Shown here: positions 25,501 through 31,762 of the stretch, piece by piece | Numbering within the stretch: the first letter of the stretch is position 1 | How the letters are laid out: every line of letters begins with the position of its first letter | DNA from: Streptomyces curacoi | GTDB lineage: Bacteria; Actinomycetota; Actinomycetes; Streptomycetales; Streptomycetaceae | Length of the DNA: 64,000 nt | Reading direction: 5' to 3' | NCBI RefSeq assembly: GCF_001513975.1 | Contig: NZ_KQ947985.1 | Location: 812,266 to 876,265, forward strand | Program-made: the position numbers and the translations under genes | The notes under the pieces: model-generated | The model's input: only the letters and a program-made list of their open reading frames with translations | Database searches by the model: none | Told to the model about the DNA's origin: nothing

Positions 25501-25760
25501 TCCGCGCCCTGCGCCTCCTCGGCCGCGCCGACCGCGCCACCCACGAATGCGCCGAACTCCTCACCCGCGCCGACGCCCGAGCCGACCGCTACACGGGTGG
25601 CCTGGCCCGCCACCAGCAGGGGCTTTTGCTGCGGGAGCGCGGACGGGTCCGGGAGGCGCACGCCGAGTGGCGCGCGGCCCTTGCCGCGTTGGACGGTACG
25701 GACGAGAAGTCGGTCGTCCAGGAGCTCCGGCAGCTGCTGGACGCGCCGGACGTACGGTGA
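22530..25760 (+). CDS. AfsR/SARP-type regulator (OmpR-like DNA binding, BTAD, NB-ARC, TPR)
   Basis: GTG 22530 (MKRCELRFGLLGPP) is preferred over the upstream GTG 22467 because family similarity begins here; it gives 1076 residues. The N-terminal winged helix includes SPKVRALLAALLLEGGRVVSVASLTDALWG, then a bacterial transcriptional activation domain (ELDVDVFVSGV to IEELGVEPGAGVQ, to about 285). A linker is followed by an NB-ARC ATPase with P-loop ISGMAGVGKSALALQAAH (about 375-392) and Walker B TLLVLDDAANAAQV (about 458), then TPR helices from about 780 (AYALNDLAGLHFLTGRQSEALDLNDRALTIW). SARPs activate secondary-metabolite genes. No biosynthetic cluster is next to it here, so it may act elsewhere in the genome. 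Its TGA abuts the stop of the convergent polymerase gene. Confidence 0.88.
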   Translation: MKRCELRFGLLGPPVLYEIERVQPVQPVQPVRNGSYDGQGPDDDSAGAPDRAVRTIRSPKVRALLAALLLEGGRVVSVASLTDALWGGAPPASARASLHNHVARLRRLLDDPDRLRAVPPGYVLRVDEGELDVDVFVSGVAAARAAHAGRDWERTVRESTAALALWRGTPLSGLPAEVGGYALVQRLQEARLLLLEWLHDAELAVAGPRLGALIPELAALAAEHPLRESFHRHLMLALHRTGRRAEALAVHRDLRTRLIEELGVEPGAGVQAAHVEVLRGDSEPESGRNLPGAVKGATCEAGMPTGRSLHVAEASAAAAVGGAEESAVPALRESSGPHPAQLPPPPAHFTGRAAALRDLLRSLDPALTGRPIRTVAVISGMAGVGKSALALQAAHGLANRFPDGQLYVNLHGATPGMPPLTPGQALTALLRDLGADPRSIPEHPDAATALLRSLLAPTRTLLVLDDAANAAQVRPLLPAGPHCAVIVTSRSPLTALDGVRRFPLTPLNAEDSAALLRAASGRDGREAHDAVDDAVGGEGGLDGDGIDAVHPLVALTGGLPLALRVVAARLAARRALTPDVLAEQLAATEGRLHHLEYDDLSVRRSLAVAHDALAASDRVADRDAALALRRIGALDLPTYGAPLLARLTGTDERRAEAALDRLVDVALLEETAYGRYAPHDLIRDFARELAREEGDGDATLTALRWYAAVAERALTAVVEPGLDQDDRLRPTAAQPPEHADHVRAVPAFRGSDEAFAWGERESENVVALAERYADVPDDLMAAHLSTLIRLFFPYVQRSGRVAEMEVLGRAALRVARRLGDEAAEAYALNDLAGLHFLTGRQSEALDLNDRALTIWRRLGVVSWMRRCLNNRGLLLEGLGRHAESGRALRQSLEYSRQLNDPHGEAVTYSHLGNLYEHTDPRAAIEQHRRSLAIGDEIGNVIVQHSAHCNIGYAHLTLGEPAAAAAHFEESLRILGGHGDWHGESQTRLGLVRALRLLGRADRATHECAELLTRADARADRYTGGLARHQQGLLLRERGRVREAHAEWRAALAALDGTDEKSVVQELRQLLDAPDVR

Positions 25761-27464
25761 TCACTTCGCGTCCGCGTAACACTCCACCACCGCCGTGGTG
25801 AACGGAAACCGCACCGGCGTCCGGCCGAACGTCAGCCGTCCCGCCAGGTCCGCCGCCTCGCGGATCGCCGTCACGACCGCTTCGGCCTCCTCCTCCGGAC
25901 AGTGCACGATCACCTCGTCGTGCTGGAAGAAGACCAGTTCCGCCGCCATGTCCGCACAGGCCTGGCGCAGCGCGGCGAGCAGCAGCAGCGCCCAGTCGGC
26001 GGCGCTGCCCTGGACGACGAAGTTGCGGGCGAAGCGGCCCCGGGCGCGGGCGTTGGTGGAGGCGTAGCCCGGCACCCACTCCTGCGGACCGGAGCCCTCG
26101 GCCGGTTCGTCCTGGGTGTCCGGGGCCGGGATCCCCGCCTCCTCGGCCGCGTCGTCCGTCGCCCCGGCGGCCGGCGGGCAGGTCCGCCCCAGCCAGGTCC
26201 GCACGAGCCGTCCCTCCTCACCGGCCCGCGCCGCCTCGTCGACGTACGCCACCGCCTTGGGGAAACGGCGTCTGAGTGCGGCGAGGTTCTTGAGCCCGTC
26301 GCCGGAGGTCTGGCCGTAGACCGCGCCCAGCACGGCGAGCTTGGCCTGGGCGCGGTCCCCGGCGAAGGCGCGGTCGGAGACGGACTGGTAGAGGTCGCTC
26401 TCCCGCCCGGCCACCTCCATCAGCCCGGGGTCGCGGGAGATCGCGGCGAGCACCCGGGGCTCCATCTGGTCGGCGTCGGCCACGACCAGCCGCCAGCCCG
26501 GGTCGGCGACGACGGCACGCCGGATCACCTTCGGGATCTGCAGCCCGCCCCCACCGTTGGTGACCCACCGCCCGGTGACCGTCCCGCCCGCGAGGAACTC
26601 CGGCCGGAACCGCCCGTCCCGCACCCAGTCCTGCAGCCAGGACCAGCCGTGCGCCACCCGGATCCGGTACAGCTTCTTGTACTCGACCAGCGGTTTCACC
26701 GCCGGGTGGTCGAGGGACTCGATCTCCCAGCGACGGGTCGATCTGATCCTGATCCCGGCCTGCGCGAAGGCCTTGATGACGTCGGCCGGCAGATCGGGCC
26801 GGACCCGGCGCCCGAACGCGGCCGACACCTCGTCGGCCAGCTCGGCCAGCCGCCGCGGCTCACCCCCGCCCGCGTACCGCTCGCCCAGCAGTTCGTGCAG
26901 CACGCGGCGGTGCACCTCGGCGCTCCACGGGAGCCCCGCCCGGTTCATCTCGGTGGCGACGAGCATGCCCGCCGACTCGGCCGCCGTCAGCAGCCGCATC
27001 CGCTCCGGGTGCGCGGTCTTGTCGTGCCGGCGCTGCTGGTCGGCGTACACCTCGATGAGGTCGGCCAGCGGCACATGGACCGACTGCGGCTCGAAGAGCG
27101 GGGACTGCGAGCCGGGTGCGGCGGAGCGCTGGGGCGGATCGGGCGGGACCGGGCCGCCGCGCAGCCGGGCGAGGGCCGCGGCGGCCGACCTCGGTTCGCC
27201 GTACCGCCCCTCGTGGCCGAGCAGGAGCGTCTCGGCGTCCTCGATGTCGTAGCACCGCTCCACTCGCACCCCCGTGGCGAGCAGCCGCGGATAGACCTCG
27301 GCGGTGGACCGCCACACCCACCGCGTGACCTCCGGACGCTCCCGCACGGCCCGGGCGAGATCCGGCTCCCGCCGGACCGGCCCCGCGGGCAGCCCGTCCC
27401 GGCCGAGGGGGGCGAGCTCCACGCCGCCGTCCTCGGCCGGTGCGAGCGCCCACCGGTCGGTCAT
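25761..27464 (-). CDS. family-A DNA polymerase, actinobacterial 'bifunctional 3'-5' exonuclease/polymerase' type
   Basis: 567 residues, much shorter than PolA and lacking a 5' nuclease. The C-terminal half has family-A signatures: TGRWVTNGGGGLQIPK, motif A VVADADQMEPRVLA (near 328; Asp present, Pro replaces the usual Leu), motif B around RAQAKLAVLGAVYGQ (near 373) and motif C FFQHDEVIVH (near 515). The N-terminal 190 residues sit where the exonuclease domain should be but show no DxE proofreading motif, so nuclease activity is doubtful. The last residues before the stop are ECYADAK. It is a second Pol I-like enzyme probably used in repair. CACACT at 27471-27476 lies 6 nt before ATG, so it may be leaderless. 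Stop codons of this gene and the SARP gene form TGATCA with no gap. Confidence 0.85.
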   Translation of the reverse strand: MTDRWALAPAEDGGVELAPLGRDGLPAGPVRREPDLARAVRERPEVTRWVWRSTAEVYPRLLATGVRVERCYDIEDAETLLLGHEGRYGEPRSAAAALARLRGGPVPPDPPQRSAAPGSQSPLFEPQSVHVPLADLIEVYADQQRRHDKTAHPERMRLLTAAESAGMLVATEMNRAGLPWSAEVHRRVLHELLGERYAGGGEPRRLAELADEVSAAFGRRVRPDLPADVIKAFAQAGIRIRSTRRWEIESLDHPAVKPLVEYKKLYRIRVAHGWSWLQDWVRDGRFRPEFLAGGTVTGRWVTNGGGGLQIPKVIRRAVVADPGWRLVVADADQMEPRVLAAISRDPGLMEVAGRESDLYQSVSDRAFAGDRAQAKLAVLGAVYGQTSGDGLKNLAALRRRFPKAVAYVDEAARAGEEGRLVRTWLGRTCPPAAGATDDAAEEAGIPAPDTQDEPAEGSGPQEWVPGYASTNARARGRFARNFVVQGSAADWALLLLAALRQACADMAAELVFFQHDEVIVHCPEEEAEAVVTAIREAADLAGRLTFGRTPVRFPFTTAVVECYADAK

Positions 27465-27498
27465 GCTGCGAGTGTGGCACCCGGGTCTGACAACGCCC

Positions 27499-28242
27499 TC
27501 AGCTCTGTTCCTCCTCCTGCTGGCTGATCTTGAGGAACTGGGCCAGCGCCTTGACGACCCACTCCTCCACCGCCTGCTTGGTGATGCCGAGGCCGGACAG
27601 GACTCCCTCGCCGTTCTCGAACTCCAGCAGGGCCAGCAGGATGTGCTCGGTGCCGATGTAGTTGTGGCCGAGGCGCAGGGCCTCGCGGAAGGTGAGCTCT
27701 AGGACCTTCTTGGCGTCGGAGCCGTAGGGGATGAGCTCGGGGACCTCGTCGGCGGCCTCGGGCAGCGCGGCGGTGGCGGCCTGGCGTAGGGAGTCCAGGA
27801 GGACGCCCTGCGCCGTGATCGCCTTCGCGGCCAGGCCGTCCGGCTCGGCCAGCAGGCCGAGTACCAGGTGCTCGGGGCGGCCCTCGGGGTTGCGGGCCGC
27901 GGTGGCCTCGTTGTGGGCGGCCACCACCACGTTGCGGGCGCGCGGCGTGTAGCGGCCGAAGCCCTGCTGGGGGTCGAGGTCGGTCGACTCCTTCGGCACG
28001 AAGCGCTTCTGCGCGGCCTGCCGGGTGACGCCCATGCTCTTGCCGATGTCGGTCCAGGAGGCACCCGAGCGCCGGGCCTGGTCCACGAAGTGGCCGATCA
28101 GGTGGTCGGCCACCTCACCGAGGTGATCGGCGGCGATCACCGCGTCCTGGAGCTGGTCGAGGGGCTCGTCGTGGACCTTCTTGATGGCCGCGATGAGTTC
28201 GTCGAGACGTACGGATGAGGTGATGCTCTGGTTCGTCGACAT
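27499..28242 (-). CDS. Clp N-domain protein with N-terminal helix-turn-helix, probable regulator
   Basis: 247 residues. Residues 8-55 are helical, and 58-82 form a helix-turn-helix (GASWTDIGKSMGVTRQAAQKRF). Residues about 95-245 are a double Clp-N repeat (RYTPRARNVVVAAHNEA and IGTEHILLALLEFENGEGV) like the substrate/adaptor-binding N domain of ClpA/ClpC. No AAA+ module is present. The fusion suggests a repressor whose stability or activity responds to Clp clients or the protease itself (inference). Two 17-bp palindromes cover its own promoter, arguing for autoregulation. The mRNA is predicted leaderless. Confidence 0.85.
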   Translation of the reverse strand: MSTNQSITSSVRLDELIAAIKKVHDEPLDQLQDAVIAADHLGEVADHLIGHFVDQARRSGASWTDIGKSMGVTRQAAQKRFVPKESTDLDPQQGFGRYTPRARNVVVAAHNEATAARNPEGRPEHLVLGLLAEPDGLAAKAITAQGVLLDSLRQAATAALPEAADEVPELIPYGSDAKKVLELTFREALRLGHNYIGTEHILLALLEFENGEGVLSGLGITKQAVEEWVVKALAQFLKISQQEEEQS

Positions 28243-28244
28243 AT

Positions 28245-28290
28245 GTCAACCGTAGGTTGACAGTCAGAGAGGTGTCAACCCGTGGTTGAC
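28245..28290 (-). promoter_or_regulatory. leaderless promoter with two overlapping 17-bp operator palindromes
   Basis: GTCAACCGTAGGTTGAC (28245-28261) and GTCAACCCGTGGTTGAC (28274-28290) share perfect GTCAAC/GTTGAC arms with a 5-bp centre, 29 bp apart centre to centre. On the minus strand TTGACA (28278-28273) and TACGGT (28254-28249) form a -35/-10 pair with an 18-nt spacer. Each element is embedded in one palindrome. The -10 ends 6 nt before ATG 28242. A repressor bound here would block both promoter elements. Confidence 0.75.
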
Positions 28291-28362
28291 ATCGGGCTCC
28301 GCGAGCTGAGCGGCCCCTGGGCCGCGGCGGCAGGCGCTCTCCTCCGCCTTCCCCGACGCACT

Positions 28363-28368
28363 TACGAT
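28363..28368 (+). promoter_or_regulatory. -10 element TACGAT of a probable leaderless promoter
   Basis: TACGAT, then 6 nt (CCCTTG), then GTG 28375. No -35 is clear. The promoter lies about 80 bp from the twin palindromes of the divergent Clp-N gene. Confidence 0.45.
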
Positions 28369-28374
28369 CCCTTG

Positions 28375-29490
28375 GTGAGCACGCCCAGCACAGTCGACCG
28401 CGCCTTCGAGACCGCCCTCTACGACACCGAGCACACCACGCTCGACACCGGCGCCTCCCTCCTCGCCGCCGACCCCGCGGCGGACGCCGAACTCGCCCGG
28501 CGCGGCCAGGAGTTCCTCGCGGCGGCCTGGCGGCGCGGCTGGCAGCCGGCGGATGTCGTACGGCTCGTGCGGCGCGACCTGGACGACGTACACGTACGAC
28601 TGCTCTCGGCGCTGATCCGCGCCCAGGCGCCGGACGACCGCCCCCGCGGCCCGCGCTGGCAGGCACAGCTCGACGAGCTGCCGGCCGGGGCCCCGCCGCG
28701 CACCGACCGCTTCTCGCACGCGACGGCCGTGCTGGAGCTGTACCGCCTCCTGCTGCGACTGCCCGCCCTGGAGTCCCTGGACGAGGTGGCCGGGCCCGCC
28801 GCCCGCCGCTCCCAGCCCGAGTCCCGCATGCTCAGCCGTATCCGCGCGCTGCTGGCGAAGGCGGAGGCGACCGGTTTCCCCGAGGAGGCGGAGGCGCTCA
28901 GCGCCAAGGCTCAGGAGCTCATGGCCCGGCACAGCGTCGACGAGGCGGTGCTCGCGGCCCGCGACCACGTCAGGAAGGACGCCCCCAGCGCCTGCCGGAT
29001 CGGTGTGGAACCGCCGTACGAGCAGGCGAAGGCCGTCCTGCTGGACGCGGTGGCGACCGCCAACCACTGCCGGGCCGTATGGAACGAGCCGTTCGGCTTC
29101 TCCACGGTCGTCGGCTTCGAGGCCGACCTGGAGGCGGTCGAGCTCCTGTACACCTCGCTCCTGGTACAGGCCCAGACCGCGATGACGAAGGCGGAGGCGG
29201 CCCAGCGCGCGGGCGGCCGCAAGCGGACCAAGACCTTCCGGCACTCGTTCCTGGCGGCCTACGCCCACCGCATCGGCACCCACCTGGCCGCGGTGGCCCA
29301 GACGCAGGTGACCCAGGACCTGCTCCCGGTCCTCGCCTCCCGCGAGGTGGCGGTCACCGACCGCCTGGAGCGCATGTTCCCGGAGACCACCACCACCCGC
29401 CTGCGCGGCGTCAGCGACGAGGCGGGCTGGGTGGAGGGTTCCGAGGCGGCCGACAGGGCGCAGATGAGACCGCGTCGGCCGCTGCGCTGA
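28375..29490 (+). CDS. DUF2786 domain protein
   Basis: 371 residues from GTG 28375 (the frame is open from 28282, but the leaderless -10 fixes this start). DUF2786 is visible near 148-188 as ESRMLSRIRALLAKAEATGFPEEAEALSAKAQELMARHSV in sense, a short helical domain. The C-terminal region (about 215-340; VLLDAVATANHCRAVW, FRHSFLAAYAHRIGTHL) matches the domain that usually follows it. The N-terminal 140 residues are helical and Asp/Arg rich (DVVRLVRRDLDDVHVRLLSALIR). Function is unknown in the literature I can recall. It is divergent from the Clp-N/HTH gene. Confidence 0.75.
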   Translation: MSTPSTVDRAFETALYDTEHTTLDTGASLLAADPAADAELARRGQEFLAAAWRRGWQPADVVRLVRRDLDDVHVRLLSALIRAQAPDDRPRGPRWQAQLDELPAGAPPRTDRFSHATAVLELYRLLLRLPALESLDEVAGPAARRSQPESRMLSRIRALLAKAEATGFPEEAEALSAKAQELMARHSVDEAVLAARDHVRKDAPSACRIGVEPPYEQAKAVLLDAVATANHCRAVWNEPFGFSTVVGFEADLEAVELLYTSLLVQAQTAMTKAEAAQRAGGRKRTKTFRHSFLAAYAHRIGTHLAAVAQTQVTQDLLPVLASREVAVTDRLERMFPETTTTRLRGVSDEAGWVEGSEAADRAQMRPRRPLR

Positions 29491-29496
29491 ACGGCG

Positions 29497-30078
29497 TCAC
29501 TCGCCGGTCTGCTGGAACCCGCTCACCGAGGCGTCCGGGGCCTGTCCGTCGCTCTTCAGCGCTACATCGCCGTAGGACCACTTGAAGCTGTGTGTCTCCG
29601 TGGACCCGGGCAGAGAGATCTTCGCCGTCTGCACGGCGAGGCTCTTGGCGCCGCCCTCCGCGCCCCGGACATAGGTGAGAGTGAAGGCGGTGGAGGCCTC
29701 CTCGGCGAGGGTCGTCTTCTTCGCCCTGGCCGCCTTGTCTGGCTCGACGGCGGCCGAGGTGCCGCCCGCCTGGAACGCGACGGCGGGCAGACCGTCCAGG
29801 GTGCACTCGGAGCCGCTGCGGTTGGTCAGGGTGACGGGCACGTTGCCGGTGTCCCCGGCGGCGGGTGCGGTGTTGGCGGGCCCGACCCGCACGGCCATCT
29901 CGCCGATCCGGCAGGCGGAACCGGCCGTGCTGTTCTGGCTGTCGTCCCCGTCCCCGCCCTCGGTGCAGGCGGTCAGGAGGAGGGCCGCGGCGAGGGCGGC
30001 GACGGTGACGGAAGTGGTCGCGCATGAGGTCCTCTGGCAGTGACGGAGGTGACCGGGCGGGCCGCACCGGTCGGACAT
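29497..30078 (-). CDS. DUF4232-like lipoprotein
   Basis: 193 residues from ATG 30078, whose A is shared with the preceding gene's TGA (TGATG). A lipobox LLLTAC follows a hydrophobic helix, but it starts unusually late (about residue 40) after the basic/Cys-containing segment MSDRCGPPGHLRHCQRTSC. The mature part has a beta-sandwich pattern (VPVTLTNRSGSECTLDGLPAVAF) typical of DUF4232 cell-surface proteins of unknown function. Oddity: a well-formed AGAGGA-ATG at 30025 is in another frame; a 1-2 nt slip in the CGCG after it would yield a normal short signal peptide, so a small frameshift is possible. Confidence 0.75.
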   Translation of the reverse strand: MSDRCGPPGHLRHCQRTSCATTSVTVAALAAALLLTACTEGGDGDDSQNSTAGSACRIGEMAVRVGPANTAPAAGDTGNVPVTLTNRSGSECTLDGLPAVAFQAGGTSAAVEPDKAARAKKTTLAEEASTAFTLTYVRGAEGGAKSLAVQTAKISLPGSTETHSFKWSYGDVALKSDGQAPDASVSGFQQTGE

Positions 30079-30614
30079 CACGATCCCAGACCGGCCGTGG
30101 GCAGGCCCGTCGGCAGCTTCCCGCCCTCCGCCTTGGTGTACGTCTCCGTGCCGAGACCGCCCTCCCAGGTCACCTTCAGCCGCGTCCTGCTGACGGAGTC
30201 GACCGTCCCGCTCGCCCGCTCCTTGCTGCCGCCGGGGCACTTGAGGCGGATCGTGCGCGTTCCGTCCACCTCACCGGCGGTGCCGCTGCACACGGTCGCG
30301 CCGGTCGTGAAGAGCGCGGCCTCCTTGCCGTCGACCATGAGCACCACGGCCTTGCCGTCGGTCGTGGCCAGCCAGCTGCCCTCCAGCTCATCAGCCGCGG
30401 ACGCCGACCCGCCCGTGCCGCCGCCCGCGGTCGCGGAGGCGTCGGCGGTCGCGGAGGCGCCGGCACCGGCCGAGGGGGAGTCATCGGCGCCGGAGTCGCC
30501 GTCGCCGCTGCACGCGGTCAGCGCGAGCGCACCCGCCAGGGCCGCGGTCACGGCCGCGACCCGCATCCGCCGGGCCGGCATCGTGCGGGTGCGCGAGAAG
30601 GTCGCCGAGGTCAC
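30078..30614 (-). CDS. small lipoprotein of unknown function
   Basis: 178 residues from GTG 30614, chosen because GGGAGC lies about 6 nt upstream; the frame is open from 30644. The signal has RTRTMPARRMRVAAV, a hydrophobic Ala/Leu core and a lipobox ALTAC followed by an Asp/Ser/Gly/Ala-rich linker. The mature domain (ELEGSWLATTDGKAVVLMVDGKEAALF) has a small beta-barrel pattern reminiscent of lipocalin-like stress lipoproteins. It is co-transcribed with, and coupled to, the next lipoprotein. No catalytic motif is visible. Confidence 0.75.
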   Translation of the reverse strand: MTSATFSRTRTMPARRMRVAAVTAALAGALALTACSGDGDSGADDSPSAGAGASATADASATAGGGTGGSASAADELEGSWLATTDGKAVVLMVDGKEAALFTTGATVCSGTAGEVDGTRTIRLKCPGGSKERASGTVDSVSRTRLKVTWEGGLGTETYTKAEGGKLPTGLPTAGLGS

Positions 30615-30726
30615 TGGAAGCTCCCAAGCTGTAGCGGTCGGCATACGGCCGAGTCGGCCCGCCGGGCCGAACCGACCGCAGCAAGCTACCAGGGAGTACC
30701 GGCCGCAGCCGCAGAGCCGGCGAGAC

Positions 30727-31032
30727 CTACCAGGACGCCTTGCGCACGCCCGGCAGATACCCGGCGTGCGCCTGCTCCCGCAGACTCACCCGGGACAGCC
30801 CGAACGCACGGAAGTACCCGCGCGGCCGTCCGTCCGTCTGGTCGCGGTTGCGCACCCGCGTGGCGCTGGCGTCCCTCGGCTGCCTGCGCAGCTCACGCTG
30901 GGCGGCGAGCCGTTCGGCGTCCGTGGACGACGGCCTGCGGATGATCTCCTTCAGCTCGGCCCGCCGCGCGGCGTACCGGGCAACGGTCTCCTGCCGCTTC
31001 TCGTTCTTGGCGATCTTGCTCTTCTTCGCCAT
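30727..31032 (-). CDS. rpsN: 30S ribosomal protein S14, zinc-independent paralogue
   Basis: 101 residues, [21 protein letters not shown] at the start and [20 protein letters not shown] near the end. It contains no cysteine, whereas the Zn-binding S14 has a CxxC...CxxC ribbon. This is the C-minus form that replaces the Zn form when zinc is scarce. Its ATG overlaps the TGA of rpmB (TGATG), so it is translationally coupled in a two-gene operon. Confidence 0.95.
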   Translation of the reverse strand: MAKKSKIAKNEKRQETVARYAARRAELKEIIRRPSSTDAERLAAQRELRRQPRDASATRVRNRDQTDGRPRGYFRAFGLSRVSLREQAHAGYLPGVRKASW

Positions 31033-31268
31033 CAGACCTTCACCCCCCGGGCGCGGATCCGGGCGACGGCCGCCTCGACGCCGATGACGTCGACCGTCTT
31101 GATCCCCCTGGCGCTCAGCCGCAGCCGCACATACCGGCCCTCGCTGGGCAGCCAGTAGCGCTTGGTCTGGATGTTGGGGTCGAAGCGGCGGGAGGTCCGC
31201 CGATGGGAGTGGGAAATGGTGTTGCCGAAACCGGGCTGGGCGCCGGTCAGCATGCAGTGGGCGGACAT
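31032..31268 (-). CDS. rpmB: 50S ribosomal protein L28, zinc-independent paralogue
   Basis: 78 residues. L28 hallmarks are [28 protein letters not shown] and [13 protein letters not shown]. Only one Cys remains, so the four-Cys Zn site is missing. GGAGAGG is placed correctly before ATG 31268. It is the first gene of the rpmB-rpsN operon, divergent from rpmG across a Zur-box-like palindrome. Confidence 0.95.
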   Translation of the reverse strand: MSAHCMLTGAQPGFGNTISHSHRRTSRRFDPNIQTKRYWLPSEGRYVRLRLSARGIKTVDVIGVEAAVARIRARGVKV

Positions 31269-31294
31269 GGTGACGAACCTCTCCTCAAACGCTC

Positions 31295-31323
31295 CTGTTA
31301 ATGGAATTCATTTTCAGTAAGAT
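31295..31323. promoter_or_regulatory. Zur-box-like palindrome over the divergent rpmB/rpmG promoters
   Basis: Imperfect 21-bp inverted repeat at 31296-31316, with half-site TGttAATG on the left and CATTttCA on the right around an AATTC centre. This fits the TGnnAATGA...TCATTnnCA pattern of Streptomyces Zur sites. It overlaps CTGTTA (31295-31300, possible -35) and directly abuts the -10 TAAGAT (31318-31323), which lies 6 nt before the rpmG ATG (leaderless). Zur with zinc would block both directions. Confidence 0.75.
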
Positions 31324-31329
31324 AGCAGC

Positions 31330-31494
31330 ATGGCACGCAACGAACTCCGCCCGGTCATCAAGCTCCGGTCCACCGCCGGCACCGGCTACACCTACGTGAC
31401 CCGAAAGAACCGCCGCAACGACCCGGACCGCATGACCCTGCGCAAGTACGACCCCGTCGTCGGCCGTCACGTCGACTTCCGAGAGGAGCGCTGA
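31330..31494 (+). CDS. rpmG: 50S ribosomal protein L33, zinc-independent paralogue
   Basis: 54 residues: [19 protein letters not shown], then [15 protein letters not shown] and [18 protein letters not shown]. No cysteines, so it is the C-minus type. It is too short for many ORF filters. ATG directly follows a -10 hexamer by 6 nt, so the message is probably leaderless. First gene of rpmG-rpmE-COG0523-rpsR, 9 nt before rpmE. Confidence 0.95.
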   Translation: MARNELRPVIKLRSTAGTGYTYVTRKNRRNDPDRMTLRKYDPVVGRHVDFREER

Positions 31495-31503
31495 ACCACC
31501 GCC

Positions 31504-31761
31504 ATGCGCAAGGGAATCCACCCCGAGTACGGCCCCGTCGTCTTCCGCGACCGCGCCGCGAACCACGCCTTCCTCACCCGCTCCACGCTGGCCGGCGTCC
31601 CGACCGGCAAGACGATCGAGTGGGAGGACGGCAACACCTACCCCGTGGTCGACGTCGAGATCTCCAACGTCAGCCACCCCTTCTACACCGGCACGGCCCG
31701 CGTCCTGGACACCACCGGCCGCGTGGAGCGCTTCGAGCGCCGGTACGGAAAGAAGGGCTGA
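31504..31761 (+). CDS. rpmE2: 50S ribosomal protein L31 type B
   Basis: 85 residues beginning [16 protein letters not shown], with [25 protein letters not shown] at the end, the long type B form without the CxxC Zn ligands. In actinobacteria it replaces Zn-containing L31 under zinc limitation and frees stored zinc. GAGAGGAGCG at 31481-31490 provides the ribosome-binding site, inside the end of rpmG. Confidence 0.95.
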   Translation: MRKGIHPEYGPVVFRDRAANHAFLTRSTLAGVPTGKTIEWEDGNTYPVVDVEISNVSHPFYTGTARVLDTTGRVERFERRYGKKG

Positions 31762-31762
31762 G

